From: Oceanicoccus sagamiensis | GTDB lineage: Bacteria > Pseudomonadota > Gammaproteobacteria > Pseudomonadales > Dasaniaceae | Direction: 5' to 3' | DNA: 64,000 nucleotides | NCBI RefSeq assembly: GCF_002117105.1 | Contig: NZ_CP019343.1 | Coordinates: forward strand, 62,001 to 126,000 | Shown: positions 57,489 to 64,000 of the stretch, one piece after another | Layout of the letters: each line of letters starts with the position of its first letter | How positions within the stretch are numbered: the stretch's first letter is position 1 | The notes under the pieces: generated by a model | Databases searched by the model: none | What the model saw: only the letters and a program-made list of their open reading frames with translations | Told to the model about the DNA's origin: nothing | Translations under genes and position numbers: made by a program

Positions 57489-59546
57489 CTATTGCGAAGC
57501 GCCTGACCAGATCGGCGAAGACCAGGCTCTCTCCCGAATCGTTGCCGGTACACTCGGGTCAGGTTCCCTGCCAAGGCGAATGGCATCAAAGCTTGACCAG
57601 CGACAGGTCGGGTTCATTAGGACGCGCACGTAGTAAAAAGCACTTTGCTTCGGGTCGTACTCCGGATCGCGCCAAAGAGTTTTTAATTCAGTAGCACCGG
57701 AGCCGGAACTATATTGGCAGGTGGTCAAATCAACGCTGGCCCCATTATCGGGACAGCGGCCAGTGGCCGAATCTACTTGCAGGCCATCGGCGCAGGCAAT
57801 ATCGACTACGTTTTCATGGGTTTGGCCGGCGGCGTCGATCCAGCCTTTAACCATTTGCAAACGCTGCAAAGGGGCATCCATTGGATCGCGGACCGCCCAG
57901 ACAAAAAAGTCGGGGCCCTGGTTATTCTCCTCAAGTTGCTCACTGGCAGGCAGCACTCTGCCCATAGGGACTGCCTGTGTCTCCAGCTGTGCCATCAGTT
58001 CAGGAGCCTCCAGCATGGCTTGATCAATATCCCAGCCCGCATAAAATCGCAGTGCCATTCGCGGCCCCGAGGTGCCATAGGTTTCCCGGCGCGCCAGTGC
58101 ATCAAAAATGGCTTCCCGGGTATTTTCCGGAGCCCAGACCGCAGCCAGGCCACCGGGGGTATTGAATTTAAGCATCTGTTGATAGGCTTTGCTGTCTTTC
58201 TTCAGCTGCCTCAGGCGACGCAGGGCGGGTGATTGCACCGTGCCTGCGGAGCCGCGGTAATCCCACTCCTCGACATCTCCGGGATTGGAGTTATGGCTAT
58301 CGGTGGCGGCTACAAAGCCATTTTGCAATGGGTTAAAACCCAGCTCCTGTTCCAGTTCCAGCCCGACTTTCATCCCCTGGCGAACAAAGCTGGTTTGAAA
58401 GGCGCAGCCGGTGGTCTCGCCCGGTTTGCAGGGGTCCAATACCTGGGCAAAGCTACACTCCTCGTCCGTCGCGCCGATACCGAATGCACATTCTTGTGAG
58501 CCTTTGATCTGGAATATTTCCGTCAGGGGTTCACGTTTCTGCCGCAGCCGCCAGTCGTCCTCGCCATAAAGCTGACCATCCCAGGTATAACGGGAATAGG
58601 TCAGCCCCCAGGCTTTGTTCGGGTTATGGGGGATGGTTAAAAAGTCACAGCCATCGGCTTTATCGCAACCGGCTTCCAGTCCCTTCCACAGCTCAATCGC
58701 ATTGGGTACATCAAAGCTGGAAATGGCTCGATCAGGGACTGTGTCGCTGCGAAAGATAATATTGCGGTGGTGTTTACCCTGATCCGGCAAGGTGGGTGAA
58801 AACTCGTAGGCAATCAGCGTTGTTAATTCACCGGGTTCATAATAGGCATTGGCAAGCTGGACATAGCGGGCCCAGTCGCTACGGGTGTTGTTATAACAAC
58901 GTTCAGCCGCCGCCTCCCCCGGTTTGCAGGTAGGGAAATTGCCAAGTTCGAGGGGCTGGCGATATTCTGGCTGGTAGACACCCGCCGGCAATGATGGATC
59001 ACCGGGGGCGGCGGTACCACGAGCCCCGTCGACAAAAATCGTAAAAAGGGATGGATTATCCATCCCCATTAACCAGCAGGCACCCCGCTCCCGCAACGAT
59101 AGATTGTTATCGGAGCAATGGGTACGGGTACCAAAGCCTTCGGCATGATCGGTAATGGCCACAAAATCCAGCGGGCGGCTTAGTTGCATGGTCTCGCCGC
59201 CGGGGCTTAGCAGGGGTTCGCCTTTGGCAAAACGGTAGGCATCTTCAATACTGAGTTTATTGCCCATCATACTGGCATCAAAACTTTCCGTGGTATGCAG
59301 ATGTAACTCGCCCCAATAGAGGTTCTTAGTGCTACTGGTCATTGCCTCAGCAGGCGGCTGCTGATGATTGGCGGCCAGATAGGGAGCCACTACCCTGCTG
59401 TCGTCCTGCAGGGCAAGGTCACGGGGAGTGGTGCCAGGCCCAACACGATCGAGCACCTTGGCCATGGGAAACAGAAATTTAACGGCAATAAAACCCGTCA
59501 GCAGTATCAGCGCAATAAGCACTGTCAGAAAAAACTTCTTAAGCAT
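57489..59546 (-). CDS. DUF3604 (PHP-like) protein, paralog B, membrane-anchored
   Basis: 685 residues. N-terminal anchor (FFLTVLIALILLTGFIAVKFLF), then PHP-like motifs with small changes: GELHLHTTESFDA (E80, H82, H84), AITDHAEG, IPHNPNKAWG and AATDSHNSNPG. Extra Cys-rich insert (DPCKPGETTGCAF, CDKADGCDF) compared with paralogs A and C. C-terminal signature TCRWSSFDAIR and TIRERAWSSPIW. The 3' part was copied into the chimeric remnant at 50954. It is divergent from paralog C with an inverted motif pair between them. Confidence 0.88.
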   Translation of the reverse strand: MLKKFFLTVLIALILLTGFIAVKFLFPMAKVLDRVGPGTTPRDLALQDDSRVVAPYLAANHQQPPAEAMTSSTKNLYWGELHLHTTESFDASMMGNKLSIEDAYRFAKGEPLLSPGGETMQLSRPLDFVAITDHAEGFGTRTHCSDNNLSLRERGACWLMGMDNPSLFTIFVDGARGTAAPGDPSLPAGVYQPEYRQPLELGNFPTCKPGEAAAERCYNNTRSDWARYVQLANAYYEPGELTTLIAYEFSPTLPDQGKHHRNIIFRSDTVPDRAISSFDVPNAIELWKGLEAGCDKADGCDFLTIPHNPNKAWGLTYSRYTWDGQLYGEDDWRLRQKREPLTEIFQIKGSQECAFGIGATDEECSFAQVLDPCKPGETTGCAFQTSFVRQGMKVGLELEQELGFNPLQNGFVAATDSHNSNPGDVEEWDYRGSAGTVQSPALRRLRQLKKDSKAYQQMLKFNTPGGLAAVWAPENTREAIFDALARRETYGTSGPRMALRFYAGWDIDQAMLEAPELMAQLETQAVPMGRVLPASEQLEENNQGPDFFVWAVRDPMDAPLQRLQMVKGWIDAAGQTHENVVDIACADGLQVDSATGRCPDNGASVDLTTCQYSSGSGATELKTLWRDPEYDPKQSAFYYVRVLMNPTCRWSSFDAIRLGREPDPSVPATIRERAWSSPIWSGASQ

Positions 59547-59634
59547 GGATCAATAACTCCGACAAGCTGGCCAATGGCAAGAATGAACTACGGCCCCGTT
59601 GAAAATAATTATAACCAGCCACCCGGTGGTTAAC

Positions 59635-59650
59635 GGATCATTTTCGGTCA
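59635..59650 (+). promoter_or_regulatory. Regulon motif copy 8 (GGATCATTTTCGGTCA)
   Basis: One-base-shorter variant of the consensus, 88 bp upstream of paralog B. Forms an inverted pair with the copy at 59680; CGG to CCG distance 38 bp, ten less than in the 41-kb pair. Confidence 0.65.
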
Positions 59651-59679
59651 TTCTCTGAAGACCCCGTAAAAGAGTCCCA

Positions 59680-59695
59680 CGTCCGAAAATGATCC
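59680..59695 (-). promoter_or_regulatory. Regulon motif copy 9, inverted
   Basis: Reverse complement GGATCATTTTCGGACG, one-base-shorter variant with the last base changed, 69 bp upstream of paralog C. Confidence 0.6.
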
Positions 59696-59764
59696 CCAGC
59701 CACGCCATCAAGACTTCTATACTGCTGCTATAGCTTAATCTCTATAGGGCGAGAAGGAACATTT

Positions 59765-61816
59765 ATGATTTACCGCATAACAGTATTAGCCGCGGCGATT
59801 GCACTGGGCAGCGCTTGCTCCGACCAGCAGTCCGAGACGCAAAAGCGGGAACAGGCCGACAGGTACTTTCGCACCACCAATACCGTGATACCGGCCAGCG
59901 ACAAGATTATCGATTTCCCGCCGGCACCGGAGTCCGCCAGTAGTCAGCTGGCCTCCAACCCGGATCGCAATGCCTACTTTGGCGACCTGCATGTGCATAC
60001 CACCCTGTCCTTCGATGCGTCTTCCTTTGGTACCACCGCCACACCGGCGGATGCCTACCGCTATGCCCAGGGTGAGACCATTGTTCACCCCGGTGGTTTT
60101 GAAGTAAAGCTGGCACAAGCGCTGGATTTTTATGCGGTAACTGACCATGCCATTATGCTTGGCCTGATTAATGAGGCGGCGGACACCAGTACCGAATTCT
60201 CCCGCTTAGCCCTGTCACAGGACTACCACAATATTAATGATTCACTGGATAGCGGACTGCTGGAACTCGCCAAAAGAAACAACATTTTTAACAACTTTTT
60301 CACTAGCGTGATTGCCGGCCTGCTCGATGGCACCGTTGAAGATAAGACCATTAACAAGGTCAGCCAGTCGGCGTGGATAAAAACCGTGGCCGCCGCCAAC
60401 GACGCCTATAAGCCCGGCCAGTTCACCACCTTTGCCGCCTACGAATACACCTCCTCCGACGCTGATCGGGGAAACCTGCACCGCAATGTGATTTTTCGTG
60501 GCACGGACCGTTTACCCGCGGTGCCCTTCTCCCGATTAAACAGTATCAACCCCGAAGGGCTTTGGGACTGGATGGATGGACTGCGCCAGCAGGGGATCGA
60601 AAGCCTGGCGATTCCCCATAACAGCAACGGCTCCAATGGTGCGATGTTTCCGCTGACAGACTGGGCCGGCAACAGCATCGACCTGTCCTATGCCAACCAG
60701 CGTATGCGCAACGAGCCGCTGGTGGAAATTACCCAGATTAAAGGCACCTCGGATACCCACCCGCTATTATCCAAAAACGATGAATGGGCCAATTTCGAAA
60801 TTCTGCCGATGCGTATCGCCACGACATTGCCCAGTGATGCGCCGGGCAGTTATGTGCGCGATGGTTGGCAGCGCGGTCTTGCCATGGCGGAAAAGCAACA
60901 GGCCAACCCCTATCAATTTGGCGTGATCGGTTCCAGCGATACCCACACTGGCGCTGCGCCACTGGAGGAAGATAACTATTTCGGCAAAATCGGTTTGATG
61001 GACTTTACCCCGGAAAGTCGCGGTACCGTACCCGCCAGCTTTCTCTACGGCACTATGGTGTCACTGGGCGCCAGCGATATGATCGATCATGTCGACGGTA
61101 AAAAATACGTGGATTTTCAGGGCTACAAATACTGGGGCGCTTCGGGGATTGCCGGGGTATGGGCAGAGCAAAATACCCGCGAGTCGATTTATGATGCACT
61201 GCGCCGCAAGGAAACCTTTGCCACCACCGGCACCCGGATTACACTGCGATTTTTTGCCGGCTACGAGCTGGGGGATGCGCAGCTGGATAGCCCTGAGCTG
61301 ATCAGCAGAGCTTACCAGACCGGGATCAGTATGGGTGGACAGCTGCCAGCCAGCGGTGACCGCGCGCCCAGCTTCCTGACCTGGGCCGTGGCCGACCCCA
61401 ATACCGCCAGGTTACAGCGGGTGCAGATTATTAAAGGCTGGGTGGAAAACGGTGAGCATCAGGAACAGGTCTACGATGTGGCCTGCTCTGACGGCCTTGC
61501 AGTTGATCCGCAAACCCATCGCTGCCCGGATAACGGCGCGCGGGTCAACTTGCAGGATTGTTCAATCACCGCGGGCGTAGGTGCCAATGAACTGAAAACC
61601 TTATGGCAGGACCCGGATTTTACACCCGGACAAGCCGCTTTTTATTATGTGCGGGTACTGGAAAACCCCGTGTGTCGCTGGTCTACCTGGGATGCTATCC
61701 GCAGCGGCGTGGCGCCGCGTTCGGATTTGCCAGCCACGATTCAGGAGCGGGCCTGGTCATCACCCATCTGGTATAACGCTGCAGCGGCAAACGGCGTTAT
61801 GGCCGATACCAAATAG
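59765..61816 (+). CDS. DUF3604 (PHP-like) lipoprotein, paralog C
   Basis: 683 residues. Lipobox GSACS (Cys18), PHP-like motifs GDLHVHTTLSFDA (D74, H76, H78), AVTDHAIMLG, IPHNSNGSNG, GSSDTHTGAA; ending VCRWSTWDAIR and TIQERAWSSPIWY. Strongly similar to paralog A throughout, including RNAYFG and LNSINPEGLWDWMD. AAGGA 7 bp before ATG. Divergent from paralog B; its 3' end overlaps the convergent paralog D by 20 bp. Metal-dependent hydrolysis is the expected chemistry (inference). Confidence 0.88.
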   Translation: MIYRITVLAAAIALGSACSDQQSETQKREQADRYFRTTNTVIPASDKIIDFPPAPESASSQLASNPDRNAYFGDLHVHTTLSFDASSFGTTATPADAYRYAQGETIVHPGGFEVKLAQALDFYAVTDHAIMLGLINEAADTSTEFSRLALSQDYHNINDSLDSGLLELAKRNNIFNNFFTSVIAGLLDGTVEDKTINKVSQSAWIKTVAAANDAYKPGQFTTFAAYEYTSSDADRGNLHRNVIFRGTDRLPAVPFSRLNSINPEGLWDWMDGLRQQGIESLAIPHNSNGSNGAMFPLTDWAGNSIDLSYANQRMRNEPLVEITQIKGTSDTHPLLSKNDEWANFEILPMRIATTLPSDAPGSYVRDGWQRGLAMAEKQQANPYQFGVIGSSDTHTGAAPLEEDNYFGKIGLMDFTPESRGTVPASFLYGTMVSLGASDMIDHVDGKKYVDFQGYKYWGASGIAGVWAEQNTRESIYDALRRKETFATTGTRITLRFFAGYELGDAQLDSPELISRAYQTGISMGGQLPASGDRAPSFLTWAVADPNTARLQRVQIIKGWVENGEHQEQVYDVACSDGLAVDPQTHRCPDNGARVNLQDCSITAGVGANELKTLWQDPDFTPGQAAFYYVRVLENPVCRWSTWDAIRSGVAPRSDLPATIQERAWSSPIWYNAAAANGVMADTK

Positions 61817-63647
61817 GGGAAGAATAAGCCCGTTCCTGAATCGTATCGGGAAACTTGCCTGCGCTTTTCATTCCCATAGCCACCGCGTCATAGAAAGAAT
61901 GCCGCGGTGTCGGGATTTGTAACACTCGGACGTAGTAGAAAGCGGACTGGGCCGGATTAAAATCCGGGTCCTGCCATACTGTGGCCAGTTGTGCGGCCCC
62001 GGTCGTATTGCTATAGCGGGCGGTGGTCTTATCGACGGTATTTTCTACCGCCGGTAAGTTGCCGTCGCTATCGAGCTGTCGTTCCCCAGACCAGGCAATA
62101 TCATAAACTTGTTCCTGGCTCTGGCCTTGATCGTCGATCCAGCCTTTGATGATTTGAACCCTATCCAGATTGGCACCGACGGGATCTTTGATCGCCTTTA
62201 CCAGAAAGGCAGGAGAGCTGTTCAATGCCCCCAATTCCCCACCCATGGGTACGCCCCGTTGGTCACTATTTTCAGCCTTGAGGTCTGTGATGCCGAGATC
62301 GCTGCCGGCAAAAAACTGCAGGCGAATACGGGGCCCGGTGGTGGCGTAAACCTCTTTGCGCTTCATCGCCGCCAGAATACTGCTGCGGGTATTTTCCTCT
62401 GCCCAGACAGCCGTTAATCCGGAGGCCGACATACTCCAGCCAGTCACACGACGCTCGTCGCCATCGTCATTGCCCTGCTTATTGGCAGGAATAGAGTCCC
62501 TGGGGAATTTGCCCTGGAAATTAGCTTCCTCGGCGGATGGCAGGGCGGTATGTACATCGGTGGAGCCGATAACACCAAACTGATAGGGGTTGGTACCGGT
62601 TTGTTGCTCAATGGCCAAGCCCCGTTTTAACGCCGAGCGTATATAGTCACCGGGCCGGGCTTCGTAAGGCTGCCAAGAACGCTGGATATAATTGATATAG
62701 GTTTCGAAGTCGGCAAAGGGGTCATCCGGTGACAGCAAGGGGTGTGTTTCCGAATCACCTTTTGTCTGGGTGACTTCGGCCAGGGGTTCCCACTTGATCC
62801 GGCGCTCGGCATATTCCTGATCAATCGGCTCACCGCGTAAACTGGTCTCGCCAAACATAAAGCCTTTGGAAATATTGGAGTTATGGGGGATGGCAATAAA
62901 ATCGGCTTCGGCTATCGGTGCCGTTTTTTCCAGCCATGCCCACAGGTCTTCGGGGTATTGGCTGTCGTTCAGGGAAAAGGGTTGGTAGCGCTGGGCGCTG
63001 TGTGCATCACCATCGGTGATAACCACGCGGTGAAGATTGCTGCCCCCCGGTAAGGAAGTCCACTCCCAACCGATCATCACGGTAAACTTGCCCGGGTTAT
63101 TGTGCTGATCGGCAAGGTTGGTGATTTTTCGCCAGCTATCAATCTGGGCTGGCATCATCTCGGGAATCAACGAGGCATTATCACTAAAGCCACTACTGGC
63201 CGCCGCTTCGGTGGCACTCATCGGCTCAGGTAAAGCCGCAACAAACAATGCACGATTGTTCTCCGATGCGAGACCGTAAGCCAGGACTTTTTCTACTAAC
63301 CAGGCCCTAACCGATTCGGCCATCCCCATACCGGTATAATCGACGCCCTCCAGATGTATGGTGCGGATAACGCCAAGCATTTCAGCATGGTCTGCGACCA
63401 CCAGAAAATCCAGCGGTGTTTCAATCTGTATCCTGGCTTGATGGTAGGGATGGACAACGGGTAAACCCCGCGCATAGCGATAGGCGGTATCGGGATCCGC
63501 GGTAAAATTAGTATTCATATAGGCATCGGATGAATAGGTGGTATGCACATGGGTATCGCCCCATAGCAGTTGTTTTTCCGAAGCTGTAGTAGAAGCTGTA
63601 GTAACCGTTGATAGAACAAAACCCAGTGTAAAAACTAAAAATCGCAT
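61797..63647 (-). CDS. DUF3604 (PHP-like) secreted protein, paralog D
   Basis: 616 residues with a cleavable-type signal (FLVFTLGFVLSTVTTASTTAS) and no lipobox, so likely free in the periplasm or secreted. PHP-like motifs GDTHVHTTYSSDA (D31, H33, H35), VVADHAEMLG, IPHNSNISKG, GSTDVHTALP. The C-terminus FYDAVAMGMKSAGKFPDTIQERAYSSPIWY lacks the Cys of paralogs A-C. It overlaps the end of paralog C tail to tail and is followed (upstream in transcription) by a partial fifth member at the window edge. Confidence 0.88.
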   Translation of the reverse strand: MRFLVFTLGFVLSTVTTASTTASEKQLLWGDTHVHTTYSSDAYMNTNFTADPDTAYRYARGLPVVHPYHQARIQIETPLDFLVVADHAEMLGVIRTIHLEGVDYTGMGMAESVRAWLVEKVLAYGLASENNRALFVAALPEPMSATEAAASSGFSDNASLIPEMMPAQIDSWRKITNLADQHNNPGKFTVMIGWEWTSLPGGSNLHRVVITDGDAHSAQRYQPFSLNDSQYPEDLWAWLEKTAPIAEADFIAIPHNSNISKGFMFGETSLRGEPIDQEYAERRIKWEPLAEVTQTKGDSETHPLLSPDDPFADFETYINYIQRSWQPYEARPGDYIRSALKRGLAIEQQTGTNPYQFGVIGSTDVHTALPSAEEANFQGKFPRDSIPANKQGNDDGDERRVTGWSMSASGLTAVWAEENTRSSILAAMKRKEVYATTGPRIRLQFFAGSDLGITDLKAENSDQRGVPMGGELGALNSSPAFLVKAIKDPVGANLDRVQIIKGWIDDQGQSQEQVYDIAWSGERQLDSDGNLPAVENTVDKTTARYSNTTGAAQLATVWQDPDFNPAQSAFYYVRVLQIPTPRHSFYDAVAMGMKSAGKFPDTIQERAYSSPIWYRP

Positions 63648-63724
63648 AACACCCCCTACCTGATAAAATCATCTAACTCGTGTGTTTGAATAGATTCCAC
63701 TATCACAAACTGATTGACGCGGGA

Positions 63725-63791
63725 TGGTGGATTAAAATCCACCCTACTTTTAAATCCGGCAACACCGTAGGGTGGAATAGATTCCACCAAC
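63725..63791. repeat. Dispersed palindromic repeat pair, copy 5 (reversed order)
   Basis: ..GGTGGATT..AATCCACCCTAC (63725-63747) and GTAGGGTGGAAT..ATTCCACC (63767-63791): the two units are present but in swapped order compared with copies 1 and 2. A partial ATTCCAC unit sits at 63688-63700. Confidence 0.85.
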
Positions 63792-63848
63792 CCACACCGG
63801 TTAATCACGACTGAGCTTTACCATATTGGATCAGTAAACAGCCAAGAC

Positions 63849-63885
63849 CGCCCATCCGATAGGATGGGCGTAAAATATCTTTTTT
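63849..63885. terminator. Hairpin downstream of partial DUF3604 gene
   Basis: GCCCATCC and GGATGGGC form an 8-bp stem with a 4-nt loop; a T run (CTTTTTT) follows on the plus strand only. It lies about 30 bp beyond the stop of the partial DUF3604 gene and may act as a weak bidirectional terminator. Confidence 0.4.
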
Positions 63886-63899
63886 ATCTGAAAATAATT

Positions 63900-64000
63900 T
63901 TATGGCTTATACCAAATAGCCGATGAATAGGCGCGCTCTTGAATCGTATCGGGAAAGCCATCAGCCTTTTCCCTTTCCAAGGCCACCGCGTCATACAACG
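63900..64000 (-). CDS. DUF3604 protein, paralog E, 3' partial
   Basis: Only the last 32-33 codons are in the window: LYDAVALEREKADGFPDTIQ then ERAYSSAIWYKP and stop at 63900. This matches the end of paralog D (FYDAVA..., FPDTIQERAYSSPIWY). The gene continues beyond the right edge. A fifth member in tandem with D on the same strand. Confidence 0.8.
   Translation of the reverse strand, partial: LYDAVALEREKADGFPDTIQERAYSSAIWYKP

Noticed and set aside
57714-58232. A 172-codon frame antisense to DUF3604 paralog B
   Set aside because: Shadow frame of a conserved gene, no family match.

Overview
The window looks like chromosome from a marine-type gammaproteobacterium, perhaps of the Cellvibrionales/Spongiibacteraceae kind. 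That placement is inferred from gene content: TonB receptors, many OruR-type AraC regulators, FadH, an OprD-like porin, a VPLPA-CTERM protein, and DUF3604 and DUF1254 proteins. No rRNA, tRNA gene or CRISPR array was found. Genes are ordinary bacterial ones with ATG/GTG starts and clear Shine-Dalgarno sites.

1-7.2 kb: the 3' end of a carboxymuconolactone decarboxylase-like gene, two small envelope genes (a barrel-like protein and a His/Cys-rich protein), a MauG-type dihaem cytochrome, a large unknown outer-membrane protein, then a TetR regulator divergent from fadH plus an NTF2-like gene, with two operator-like dyads between them. 7.2-19.2 kb: a STAS-like gene pair, a frameshifted AraC gene, an OprD-like porin, a frameshifted AspT-type antiporter and a complete tripartite RND efflux pump (outer-membrane factor, adaptor, permease), with a further outer-membrane protein upstream. 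19.7-24.9 kb: an AraC regulator, then a gene-poor, AT-richer stretch carrying a strong 21-bp palindrome and a two-gene unit (60-aa protein plus an orphan Lon-like AAA+ ATPase). It ends near a tRNA-3'-end-like sequence and is followed by a 3'-frameshifted AraC gene and a decayed crotonase.

24.9-64 kb: an accessory catabolic region. It holds two TonB receptors, a PQQ-propeller protein, a metallo-beta-lactamase-fold hydrolase, a Baeyer-Villiger monooxygenase with an alpha/beta hydrolase, an acyl-CoA ligase, a crotonase, an SDR, a GST, a MAPEG protein, a DUF1254 protein, an MFS exporter, AraC regulators, and four complete plus one partial DUF3604 (PHP-like) genes. A 16-17 bp motif, consensus GGRATCATWTTCGGWCA, recurs in front of at least seven transcription units here, twice as an inverted pair, and looks like the operator of a local regulon. 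The likely theme, by inference, is uptake of a hydrophobic ketone or ester substrate, Baeyer-Villiger oxidation and hydrolysis, CoA activation and beta-oxidation, with DUF3604 enzymes acting outside the cytoplasm.

The region also shows much recombination: a chimeric crotonase/DUF3604 pseudogene joined at 11 bp of homology, an in-frame-deleted crotonase, a TonB-receptor stub, an IS3-family transposase stub, a roughly 357-bp element with terminal inverted repeats, dispersed palindromic repeats and a 519-bp internal duplication in a calcium-repeat lipoprotein. Two genes are broken by one missing base in a run of four G/C, and a third by a -1 shift, so assembly indels must be excluded before these are called pseudogenes.
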